Below, piece after piece: positions 19,994 to 27,212 of a stretch of DNA of 32,571 bases. How positions within the stretch are numbered: the stretch's first letter is position 1; each line of letters begins with the position of its first letter. The DNA is from an uncultured Verrucomicrobiales bacterium. Its GTDB lineage: Bacteria; Verrucomicrobiota; Verrucomicrobiia; Verrucomicrobiales; DEV007. Both the position numbers and the translations under genes were made by a program. The notes beneath the pieces are model-generated. The model saw only the letters and a list, made by a program, of their open reading frames with translations, did no database searches and was not told the DNA's origin. The DNA lies in the NCBI GenBank assembly GCA_913058215.1, contig CAJXQE010000037.1:1-32571 (forward strand), written 5' to 3'.

Positions 19994-19999
19994 ATTATA
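19994..19999 (-). promoter_or_regulatory. Possible internal -10 box for the kinase gene
   Basis: The minus strand reads TATAAT six bases before the kinase ATG, so transcription would begin at or next to the start codon. A weak -35 (TCGAAG, 16-base spacer) is present. This could allow kinase expression independent of the sigma gene. Confidence 0.3.
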
Positions 20000-20023
20000 C
20001 TAGCTTAAGGATGAGCTTCGATT

Positions 20024-20656
20024 TCAAACTTTTTGCATTTTTTCTATCATCTCCGCTTCCCAATTTTCCGCGTCAACGGACTGGGCTTTCTCACGCAGTC
20101 TCTTCACAACTCTGAACTTCGCAAGGGTGACCGCGTTCTTGCTCATTCCCGTTTCCGTCGCAACATCTCCCGGCTCCCGCCCATGGAGAGCAGTCTGCTC
20201 GAACGCGTTCCAGATTCTATCGGCAAATTCTGATCGGATTTTTTCAATCGCCCATCCAAGCAATTCGCGACGGTAATCTTTCTCCCAGTCATGAATTTCC
20301 CGCTCATCCGGCTTATCCTCGATCTGTTGCAGCATCCTGGTTTCTGCTGCCGTAATCGGCCTCTTGGAAGCTTTTTTGAAATGCTTTCCGATCGCATTGC
20401 GGACTGCAGTGAACAGCCACCCCTTGAATTTTCCCTTTTGCGGATCGTATTCGAAACCCTTCATCGCGAGAGATACCGATCGCATGACTTCCTGAACAAT
20501 ATCAGCTGAATCCTGTTTCTTGATCTCCCGCTTCTGACAATACCGATAAAGAAGCGGGGTATAAATCTCCGCAAACTCACGCCACGACGCATCGTCCGCC
20601 GGATCGCGGAGCCGAAGCAAAAGTGTTTCCCGGGTAAGTAAAGGGTCTTCAGACAT
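20024..20656 (-). CDS. ECF-type RNA polymerase sigma factor
   Basis: A 210-residue sigma-70 family protein with region 2 (SWREFAEIYTPLLYRYCQK, DSADIVQEVMRSV, GKFKGWLFTAVRNAIG) and region 4 (DRIWNAFEQTALHGREPGDVATETGMSKNAVTLAKFRVVKRLRE, a helix-turn-helix). Regions 1 and 3 are absent, as in extracytoplasmic-function factors. It resembles the PVC groups encoded beside Ser/Thr kinases. There is no anti-sigma factor gene; the kinase gene starts 36 bases downstream and is the likely controller, perhaps by phosphorylation. A good promoter precedes it at 20702-20730. Confidence 0.9.
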   Translation of the reverse strand: MSEDPLLTRETLLLRLRDPADDASWREFAEIYTPLLYRYCQKREIKKQDSADIVQEVMRSVSLAMKGFEYDPQKGKFKGWLFTAVRNAIGKHFKKASKRPITAAETRMLQQIEDKPDEREIHDWEKDYRRELLGWAIEKIRSEFADRIWNAFEQTALHGREPGDVATETGMSKNAVTLAKFRVVKRLREKAQSVDAENWEAEMIEKMQKV

Positions 20657-20701
20657 GGAGGGCAGAGGGGACTTGATGATCGTATCACCGAAGCCATTTC
20701 T

Positions 20702-20730
20702 ATCATAATGGATTTCGGCTTTCCTTGCAA
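20702..20730 (-). promoter_or_regulatory. Promoter of the sigma factor-kinase operon
   Basis: The minus strand has TTGCAA (20730-20725), a 17-base spacer and TATGAT (20707-20702), 45 bases before the sigma-factor ATG. Both boxes and the spacing fit a housekeeping sigma promoter, so the operon may be expressed constitutively and not only by its own ECF factor. Confidence 0.6.
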
Positions 20731-20905
20731 GACGGGCGAAAGCAACAACAATATTGCAGTAGGGCCTCAGTCGGTTTCAGTGTGAATCGAGTCCACACTA
20801 TGGAAGTTTGACGTCCCGGGAGTTGATCTACTCACAAAAAGAGGACTTACTGGATCGACGCTACCATCCTGATACTTCCAATTTACCTGATCCCTTTACG
20901 CTGAA

Positions 20906-21616
20906 ATGAAAGACAAATTTGAAAGGATTCGGGTGATAGGATTTGATGCGGATGACACTCTCTGGATCAATGAAACCTATTTCCGCGACGCGGAAGATAA
21001 ATTCACAACACTCCTGGAGGGGTATGAAGCGAAGAACACAAGCGATCAGGAGCTTTTTAAAATGGAGATGAAGAACCTTGGGCTCTACGGCTATGGGATT
21101 AAGGGCTTCATGTTGTCTATGATCGAATCCGCCATCGATCTATCCAATGGTCAGATCTCGAACAAAAATCTCTCGAAAATCATCCAACTGGGAAAGGATA
21201 TGCTCGAACACCCTGTCCATCTCCTCCCCGGCGTCAGCGAAGTGCTCTCTCAGCTTCAGAGAAGCCATCGGCTCATCGTCCTTACAAAAGGGGATCTGCT
21301 GGATCAGGAGCGAAAGCTGAGAAAGTCAGGCCTCGAGAAACACTTTCATCATGTTGAAGTGCTCCATGAGAAAGAGGAGGGAAATTACAGCAAGCTATTG
21401 AATCAGCTCGATATCGATCCCGCTGAATTTGTCATGGTGGGCAATTCATTAAAGAGTGACGTCCTCCCTGTGATTGCGCTCGGAGGACAGGCCGTTCATA
21501 TTCCGTTTCACACCACCTGGAGGCACGAGGAGGTGGGCGATCATGAATCGGAGAACGATTACCTGACTCTTTCCTCGATCAGTGAGCTTCCTGACTATTT
21601 TAAGAGCTCCTCCTGA
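20906..21616 (+). CDS. HAD family phosphatase
   Basis: A 236-residue haloacid dehalogenase-type hydrolase with motif I GFDADDTLW (nucleophile D14, acid D16), motif II VLTKGD, a lysine in the GLEKHFHHVEVL-E-K region, and motif IV MVGNSLKSDVLP. An alpha-helical cap lies between motifs I and II. It probably removes phosphate from a small metabolite, but the substrate cannot be predicted. It stands 163 bases before the DUF116-prenyl synthetase gene on the same strand; whether it belongs with that locus is open. In its upstream region AGTGTG...CACACT forms a short inverted repeat near 20780. Confidence 0.85.
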   Translation: MKDKFERIRVIGFDADDTLWINETYFRDAEDKFTTLLEGYEAKNTSDQELFKMEMKNLGLYGYGIKGFMLSMIESAIDLSNGQISNKNLSKIIQLGKDMLEHPVHLLPGVSEVLSQLQRSHRLIVLTKGDLLDQERKLRKSGLEKHFHHVEVLHEKEEGNYSKLLNQLDIDPAEFVMVGNSLKSDVLPVIALGGQAVHIPFHTTWRHEEVGDHESENDYLTLSSISELPDYFKSSS

Positions 21617-21700
21617 CGAGGAAATATATCCTGAAACAGCCCCCTCATTACGCCGTCGGTTTCACTTGCCAAGATTCCGCTTTTCGAGACGCTGTCTCAT

Positions 21701-21754
21701 GTTAGGTTTGCGCGGAACTTTTTCCATCTGCCCCTGTTAAATCGGGGACCTAAC
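21701..21754 (+). promoter_or_regulatory. Potential structured leader before the DUF116-prenyl synthetase gene
   Basis: GTTAGGT at 21701-21707 pairs perfectly with ACCTAAC at 21748-21754, and inside it CCCC (21731-21734) pairs with GGGG (21744-21747). The fold ends 25 bases before the ATG at 21780. A further GAGAC-gct-GTCTC repeat lies just upstream. It could be an mRNA control element or an operator. No known riboswitch motif is recognised. Confidence 0.3.
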
Positions 21755-21779
21755 CCTCCTGAATCGAATAAAACCGGAC

Positions 21780-23501
21780 ATGTCTGATACGATCCAAACC
21801 ATTACCATTCCTAAGCCCGTTCCGGTGACGACGACCCGTATGCGTCCACCGAAGAAGAATATTCCTCAGACCAAGGGCGAACGGGACGAAGTTTTGCGCG
21901 TCATCAGAAATTATGTGGAATCGGATAATCCTGTTCCACCGATGCCCCTGGAAGAGCTGGATGTTCATGCCCGAAAGATTCTCGATGAGCTAAAATATCC
22001 TGACGATACTTATCTTCATTACACCGCAGTCTGTCTGAATAACGAGATGTGGCGGGAAACTCTTGCCGAGATTCCCTATGAGAGGCGTCTTCTCCTGATG
22101 CCTAAATGCCTGCGGGTGGAAGACAAATGCCCGGCTCCTTTTGATGAATTCGGCCTCCTTTGTAAACAGTGCGGACTTTGCTCGATTGAAGATTTTCAGA
22201 ATGAGGCTGAAAAGCTCGGTTACGCGGTGCTCGTGGCAGAAGGATCCGCTATTGTGATGTCTCTGATTCAAACGGGTCAGATTGAAGCGATCGTCGGGAT
22301 TTCCTGCCTTGCTGTTTTGGAAAGGACGTTCCCGTATGTGGAAGCGGCGGCAATTCCTTCTATCGCAGTCCCTCTCTTGCAGGACGACTGCGTCAACACG
22401 ACCGTCGATATCGATTGGGTCTGGGAATACATCCACCTCACCAGCGACGACAAGACCCGTCGACTTGATCTCACTTCTCTCCATGATGAAGTGAAAGAAT
22501 GGTTCACGCCGGCGGCGATCACAGAGATTCTCGGAGAGCCCGAGGGAAAGACTGAAGAAATCGCGCATGAATGGTTGGCTCGTGACGGAAAGCGCTGGCG
22601 CCCGTTTTTGACGGTGGCAGCTTTTCAGGCGCTTCGTGAAGATCGCGGAGAGCCGATTCCGGATGACATTAAGAAGATCGCTTTTGCTTCAGAGATTTTC
22701 CATAAAGCCTCACTCGTTCATGATGATATCGAGGATGAAGATCACGGCCGATACGATCAGCCTACCTTGAATGCTGAACACGGAGTGCCAGTGGCTCTGA
22801 ATGTAGGGGATTTATTGATCGGTGAGGGATATCGCCTTATCGGTGAGTGTGATGCGAGTGACGCCCGGAAAGTGGAAATGCTGAATGTGGCAGCTCAGGG
22901 ACAACGCGAATTGTGTCGTGGTCAGGGCGCGGAGCTTTGCTGGGCACAGAAACCGGTTCCACTGGATTCTAAACAAGTCCTCGAAATTTTCCGTCAGAAG
23001 ACTGCTCCGGCATTCGAAGTTGCGCTGAAACTCGGTGCCAGCTATGCGGGGCAACTGGAGGATTACGCCGACGTTCTTAAAGAGTATTCTGAAAATCTCG
23101 GGATTGCCTACCAGATCCGTGACGACATGGATGATCTTGGCGAAGATGCCGGTGACAACGAGTTGGAGCAAATGCGCCCCAGTGTTCTTCTGGCATTGGC
23201 CAGAGAGCGAGCCAAAGGCGACGACCGCGCGGTTCTCGATTCTCTCTGGAGCCACGAAGATCTCAAGGACATCGCTATTCACAAGATTCGGACGCTGGCC
23301 CATGAGCTGGAAGCTGATGATAAATGTATGCTCCTCTTGGAGACTTACAAAGAACAGGCTGTCCGCAGTCTTGCCGAACTCGACAATGCCAATCTGAAAG
23401 GTTTGCTACGCCGGGTGATGGGTAAGATTTTCAATGATCTCGAAATCAAAGGCTGGTGCCGCGAGTTCGAGATGACTCAGGGACTTCGCGAGGAAGCTTA
23501 G
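21780..23501 (+). CDS. DUF116-polyprenyl synthetase fusion protein
   Basis: This 573-residue protein joins two domains. Residues about 80-220 are DUF116-like with many cysteines: C85, C110, C117, C128, C131, C134, C176 and C204, including LMPKCLRVEDKCPAP and CKQCGLC, which suggests metal or Fe-S binding; the domain's function is unknown. Residues about 255-560 are a trans-isoprenyl diphosphate synthase: GKRWRP (270-275), first Asp-rich motif DDIED (315-319), QKTA, and second motif DDMDD (448-452), all intact for condensing isopentenyl diphosphate with an allylic primer. Small residues A310 and S311 before the first motif, where short-chain enzymes carry aromatics, point to a longer product. 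The gene precedes small membrane proteins, a Tes-like radical SAM protein and an Lgt homologue. Confidence 0.92.
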   Translation: MSDTIQTITIPKPVPVTTTRMRPPKKNIPQTKGERDEVLRVIRNYVESDNPVPPMPLEELDVHARKILDELKYPDDTYLHYTAVCLNNEMWRETLAEIPYERRLLLMPKCLRVEDKCPAPFDEFGLLCKQCGLCSIEDFQNEAEKLGYAVLVAEGSAIVMSLIQTGQIEAIVGISCLAVLERTFPYVEAAAIPSIAVPLLQDDCVNTTVDIDWVWEYIHLTSDDKTRRLDLTSLHDEVKEWFTPAAITEILGEPEGKTEEIAHEWLARDGKRWRPFLTVAAFQALREDRGEPIPDDIKKIAFASEIFHKASLVHDDIEDEDHGRYDQPTLNAEHGVPVALNVGDLLIGEGYRLIGECDASDARKVEMLNVAAQGQRELCRGQGAELCWAQKPVPLDSKQVLEIFRQKTAPAFEVALKLGASYAGQLEDYADVLKEYSENLGIAYQIRDDMDDLGEDAGDNELEQMRPSVLLALARERAKGDDRAVLDSLWSHEDLKDIAIHKIRTLAHELEADDKCMLLLETYKEQAVRSLAELDNANLKGLLRRVMGKIFNDLEIKGWCREFEMTQGLREEA

Positions 23502-23542
23502 GGTAGTCTCCGAAAAGTAGGACGGATTTTTATCCCCTCACC

Positions 23543-23728
23543 ATGATCCTGCTTCCCAGGCTTGGTATGGGGTTTTCCGGCTACTGTTCGGGAGAGTGGG
23601 TTTCCCGAAGAGTCCCTTTCAAGGAAGCGGGCCGGTTCGCGCCTGGAGTTCTTTGCGGTCTGACTGTTGGCGCCTCCTCCACCATTCTGCTTTTCGCGGC
23701 TTGTGTGATTTTGATGGACCTCTATTGA
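23543..23728 (+). CDS. Possible small membrane protein
   Basis: A 61-codon frame with one C-terminal hydrophobic span (LCGLTVGASSTILLFAACVILMDLY). It lies 41 bases after the prenyl synthetase gene on the same strand. No ribosome site or recognised family supports it. It may be a real short gene or a remnant. If it is not coding, 23502-23806 is a 305-base stretch in which I see nothing else. Confidence 0.35.
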   Translation: MILLPRLGMGFSGYCSGEWVSRRVPFKEAGRFAPGVLCGLTVGASSTILLFAACVILMDLY

Positions 23729-23806
23729 CCTTCGCCGCGAGAGAAGGTGTAATCATTTACCTGAAAGGTCCGAAAGCTTACCGCCGTATAATTTACCAGC
23801 CACTAT

Positions 23807-24103
23807 ATGAAGAAGTTTCTATTTTGCCTCGGGCCCGCGGTTCTCTGCATTTTCACAGCAATTTTCGCTGCCTACGGAGGGAGTAGCGGACCGAACGATA
23901 TTTTTCTTACCGTTTGCCTTGGCCTGCTGGCGATTGGGGCGATTGCATCAGGCATCTGTGTCGGTCGAAGCGTCTACGCCAAGTCGACTCTGGGAAAGGC
24001 CTGGAAAATAACCGTCAGTATTCTTTGTGGTGTGGCAACCGCATTTGGATATGGAGTATTCCTCTTCGGAGGTTGCTGCGCTCTTATTTCTGCATTTGCC
24101 TGA
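23807..24103 (+). CDS. Small hydrophobic membrane protein
   Basis: A 98-residue protein with about three hydrophobic spans: MKKFLFCLGPAVLCIFTAIFAAYGG, IFLTVCLGLLAIGAIASGICVG, and ITVSILCGVATAFGYGVFLFGGC. A lysine-rich start and clean membrane segments make it look real, but I do not recognise the family. It sits between the prenyl synthetase and the radical SAM genes on the same strand, so it may serve that pathway. Confidence 0.6.
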   Translation: MKKFLFCLGPAVLCIFTAIFAAYGGSSGPNDIFLTVCLGLLAIGAIASGICVGRSVYAKSTLGKAWKITVSILCGVATAFGYGVFLFGGCCALISAFA

Positions 24104-24181
24104 GAAGGCCGGGGGAGCATCGCTAGTTAACTCCGAGCCCATGTATTGATGAGAATGATAGTCCGCTCAAAACAATCGATT

Positions 24182-24209
24182 TTGAAAACTCCTGCGGTCT
24201 CTCTATTCT
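24182..24209 (+). promoter_or_regulatory. Candidate promoter before the small membrane protein/radical SAM genes
   Basis: TTGAAA (24182-24187), a 16-base spacer and TATTCT (24204-24209) stand six bases before ATG 24216. Transcription from here would be leaderless or nearly so. It could drive the 24216-26642 genes separately from the prenyl synthetase. Confidence 0.3.
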
Positions 24210-24215
24210 CGAGGC

Positions 24216-24533
24216 ATGGATCGATTTCGAAAATGGTGGATGATTCCCGCCTTCATTACTGCCTCGCTAATTGGGGGAGAGCTTGTCTGTTTGATTTACG
24301 GCATCCACCCGCCGATTCTGACCTGGGTCGGTCTCGGGGTAAGACTGATCCTGGGCATACTTCTACTGGTCAGCCTTTTCCTGGGACGGATAGGATTCAA
24401 GCGTTCAACCGGGCCGATGTGGCGGCGAATTGTTTGCGGCCTTCTTTGCTTCTTGATGAGCTATGCGGGTCTTTTCTTTTTCATCGTGCCCGCAGGATGC
24501 ACAATAATACTCTATGCTAGCTTTTCGCGATGA
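24216..24533 (+). CDS. Small membrane protein coupled to the radical SAM gene
   Basis: A 105-residue protein with three likely membrane segments: WMIPAFITASLIGGELVCLIYG, WVGLGVRLILGILLLVSLFLG and IVCGLLCFLMSYAGLFFFIVPAGC. I do not recognise its family. Its stop overlaps the next start as ATGA (24530-24533), a classic sign of translational coupling, which supports both that it is real and that it works with the radical SAM protein. Confidence 0.7.
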   Translation: MDRFRKWWMIPAFITASLIGGELVCLIYGIHPPILTWVGLGVRLILGILLLVSLFLGRIGFKRSTGPMWRRIVCGLLCFLMSYAGLFFFIVPAGCTIILYASFSR

Positions 24534-25888
24534 ACTCTACACTAACGAAACTTAAATCCACCACCAGCTTCTGTTCCCAATGCCGGGAAAAGGTTCCTGC
24601 CGATGTTGTGCAAACGGAAGCTTCAGAAGTGTGGCTACATAAGAAGTGCCCGACCTGCGGAGAGCAATCCGTGAAGATTTCCTCGGATGCCCGGTTTTAC
24701 TGGCTGTCGAAAGGACAGGATGAAAATGACTGCTCCGATGGAAGCTGCGGATGTGCCGTTCCTGCGAAAGGCGATCAGATTGGCTTCCTCGGGGGCAATG
24801 CGGTGATGGATTTACCGAAAGTGGATCCGCTGGAAAAATTGTCGACCTGCCTCGCGCTGATCGAGATTGTTGACTCCTGCAACTTGAGTTGCCCGACCTG
24901 TTTTGCCGACTCACCCCACGAATCACAAGTCGACGCCGTGCCGCTCGATGAACTCAAGTCGAGAATTCAGGGAGTGATTGACCGGAAGGGCGGTATCGAA
25001 ATTCTTCAACTGTCAGGAGGTGAGCCCACCTTGCACCCTCAGTTTTTTGAGCTGATTTCCTGGTGTCGAGAGAATGAGAATATTGATTACGTTCTCGTGA
25101 ATTCCAACGGTGTCCGGCTTGCCGGGGATAAGGAGTTTGGAGAGCAGTTGAAAGAATCAGTCGCCTACGGTCATTTCCAGTTTTACCTGCAATACGATGG
25201 ACCCGATCTTCCCGGGGAAGTCGAGCTTCGTGGTGCTGATCTCCGCAAAATGAAACACAAAGCGATCGAGCGGGCAGGGGAGTTGGGGATTCCCATGACC
25301 CTCGCCATGACGGTGATTCCGGAAAACATCGAGCAGCTCTGGAAGACCGTGGAATATGGATTGCAGTTCGAACACGTTCGCGGAGTAGCCTTTCAGCCGA
25401 TGTTCGGAAGCGGGCGCTCTCACGAAAAAGAAGCAGCACGACTCAATACTGCCGATCTGATTCTCGGATTGGTCGGGCAGTCGGACGGCCAACTTTCCTT
25501 CGATGATTTCACACCTCTTCCCTGCGGAGATCCCAACTGCGCCACGATTGGCTATCTCATGAAGATGGGCGGGGAAATCCATTCCATCAGTGAATTCGTC
25601 GATTTCGGAACTTTACAGGGGTTTATCAGCGACCGGGTTCGCTATCGACTCGAGGATCTCGCCAAGTGCGGATGCGAATCAGAGCCGCTTGGAAAACTAC
25701 TCCATGATCTGGAAATGGATGAGCGGCATACTTTTCGCCTTTTCATCAAACCCTTCATGGATGGCGAGGACTGGGATCAGGATAGAATTGACCGGTGCTG
25801 CACCCATGTGATTCGCCCCGACGGAGCCCTCGATTCCTTTTGCCGCTATTACTTAAAGGGTGGCGCGGCTGGTTGCGTGACTTCCTGA
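24530..25888 (+). CDS. Cysteine-rich radical SAM protein, Tes (MJ0619)-like
   Basis: A 452-residue radical SAM enzyme. The N-terminus has two CxxC pairs (C15/C18, C40/C43) that could hold a rubredoxin-like iron. The SAM cluster motif is CNLSCPTC (C117, C121, C124), followed by LSGGEPTLHP. Further cysteines (C332, C337, C380, C382, C423, C424, C438, C449) suggest auxiliary clusters. This plan, including CCTHVIRPDG...FC near the C-terminus, matches what I recall of archaeal tetraether synthase (MJ0619), which links lipid tails through sp3 C-C bonds, and its bacterial relatives. The assignment is by motif, not alignment. It is coupled upstream to a small membrane protein and followed 13 bases later by an Lgt-family gene. 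Another lipid or prenyl substrate is equally possible. Confidence 0.85.
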   Translation: MNSTLTKLKSTTSFCSQCREKVPADVVQTEASEVWLHKKCPTCGEQSVKISSDARFYWLSKGQDENDCSDGSCGCAVPAKGDQIGFLGGNAVMDLPKVDPLEKLSTCLALIEIVDSCNLSCPTCFADSPHESQVDAVPLDELKSRIQGVIDRKGGIEILQLSGGEPTLHPQFFELISWCRENENIDYVLVNSNGVRLAGDKEFGEQLKESVAYGHFQFYLQYDGPDLPGEVELRGADLRKMKHKAIERAGELGIPMTLAMTVIPENIEQLWKTVEYGLQFEHVRGVAFQPMFGSGRSHEKEAARLNTADLILGLVGQSDGQLSFDDFTPLPCGDPNCATIGYLMKMGGEIHSISEFVDFGTLQGFISDRVRYRLEDLAKCGCESEPLGKLLHDLEMDERHTFRLFIKPFMDGEDWDQDRIDRCCTHVIRPDGALDSFCRYYLKGGAAGCVTS

Positions 25889-25901
25889 TACTTTTTGAAA
25901 C

Positions 25902-26642
25902 ATGGTCGACTGGGAGAAAGCGATTCAGTCCGGTTCATTCGGGCTTTATGCCTGGATCATGCTGGGCGGCATCGTCATCGGCGGATGGCTTTGGTCGAGA
26001 CGGTGGAAAAAAGAGCCGCATCTTTTCGGAATTTATGTCGGCGGACTTTGCGGAGCCTTCATCGGGGCAAAAATCCTCTACCTGGTTTCCGAAGGCTATC
26101 TTCACTTCGATGATGAGAATTGGCTGTTCTATGTTGCCAGCGGAAAAACCATCGTAGGCGCTTTGTTAGGAGGGTATCTCGGTGTCGAGCTGACGAAGAA
26201 ACTACTCGAGCACAAAAAAGCGACCGGTGACTGGTTTGCTGTAATTGTCCCGCTAAGTATTGCCTTTGGTCGGGTGGGGTGTCTGCGATACGGTTGTTGT
26301 CTAGGAGAGAAATGTGATCCGGAGAAATGGTATGCGATGGTCGACAAAACGGGCATCGCAAGATGGCCAGCGGTGCCCCTGGAACTTGGTTTCAACCTCC
26401 TGTTTCTGGCTGCGATTCTCCCGATCAAGAAGGCAGGTGTCGGAAAAGGGCAGCTATTCCACGCCTACCTCGTTTCCTACGGAGCCTTCCGACTCTGGCA
26501 TGGTTTCTATCGGAATACTCCGGACCTTATTTTTGGACTTAGCGGCTATCAGCTCGGTTCGATTGGATTGATTCTGCTCGGAGGAATCATGGGATGGCGA
26601 CGGCACACGCAATCAGGGCCCCGACCGACCACGGTCGTTTAG
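25902..26642 (+). CDS. Divergent Lgt-family (prolipoprotein diacylglyceryl transferase-like) membrane protein
   Basis: A 246-residue multi-spanning protein with the Lgt fold: GKTIVGALLGGYLGV (81-95), GRVGCLRYGCCLGEKC (123-138) and YGAFRLWHGFYRNTPD (193-208), with R124 and R197 at positions corresponding to essential arginines of Lgt. True Lgt carries an HGGL motif, GRxGNFxN and an EFxR motif; here the HGGL histidine is missing, Asn is replaced by Cys, and the Glu of EFxR is Gly. Four cysteines cluster at 127-138. It is therefore unlikely to be the housekeeping lipoprotein enzyme and may move a lipid group to or from a different acceptor. It follows the radical SAM gene by 13 bases. Confidence 0.82.
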   Translation: MVDWEKAIQSGSFGLYAWIMLGGIVIGGWLWSRRWKKEPHLFGIYVGGLCGAFIGAKILYLVSEGYLHFDDENWLFYVASGKTIVGALLGGYLGVELTKKLLEHKKATGDWFAVIVPLSIAFGRVGCLRYGCCLGEKCDPEKWYAMVDKTGIARWPAVPLELGFNLLFLAAILPIKKAGVGKGQLFHAYLVSYGAFRLWHGFYRNTPDLIFGLSGYQLGSIGLILLGGIMGWRRHTQSGPRPTTVV

Positions 26643-26740
26643 TCATACCGATGAGATTGAAGCGCCTGGCCCCGCAAATCCACCGGCGAAGATCGAGTTC
26701 CGTCGGGATTTGATTCCCGAAAAGAAAGTTCTCCGAAAAA

Positions 26741-27211
26741 CTACTGTTTTGCCGGGCGTTTCATTTGAAATGCCCCGATTTCCTCTCCACCGTTCTTCTT
26801 GTAAGATGCGGAAAAGCGCGACGGCGTGATGATTGCATCGTGCTGAAATTCCCCGAAAGGGCCGAGATCTTCGGACCCGTTTACGAGATAGGAACCGCCG
26901 CGGCGTTTTGCGGCATAATTTACATTGAATGTTCCGGAGAAAAAGTTATTCCAGCTGGCCCTGTATTTAAAATCGTAGTGCCCCGGCTTATCCAGATCTT
27001 CGCTGACGATCGCCCGAATCGGGCCGGTGTGTCCGTTGGTCGATGTAGTCCAGGTTCCTTCCCAGGCACCTTCAGGAGATTTTACCTTACCGGCAGAATA
27101 TTCTGCAGCAGACTGGTCAAAAGCCTTGTTGTAGGAGGATGCGCAGCTGGACAGCAGCAGTGCTCCGGCGATTAAAGGAAGAATAAGCGAAATGCGAGCA
27201 ATAGGATTCAT
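26741..27211 (-). CDS. Lipoprotein of unknown function
   Basis: A 156-residue protein with a lipoprotein signal: MNPIARISLILPLIAGALLLSSC, lipobox LSSC, lipidated C23. The mature part is beta-rich (GAWEGTWTTS, GHYDFKYRASWNNFFSGTFNVNYAA, GGSYLVNGSEDLGPFGEF), resembling a small beta-barrel or lipocalin-like fold; I do not recognise the family. The open frame extends to 27316, but that part overlaps the upstream gene and lacks a signal. ATG 27211 is one base after the previous stop (TGATATG), so it is translationally coupled to the DUF4381-like gene and is the last of the operon. Confidence 0.82.
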   Translation of the reverse strand: MNPIARISLILPLIAGALLLSSCASSYNKAFDQSAAEYSAGKVKSPEGAWEGTWTTSTNGHTGPIRAIVSEDLDKPGHYDFKYRASWNNFFSGTFNVNYAAKRRGGSYLVNGSEDLGPFGEFQHDAIITPSRFSASYKKNGGEEIGAFQMKRPAKQ

Positions 27212-27212
27212 A

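Noticed and set aside
26620-26642. Hairpin CGACC...GGTCG followed by TTT at the end of the Lgt-like gene
   Set aside because: A stem of only five pairs and three T, mostly within the coding sequence; too weak to call a terminator.
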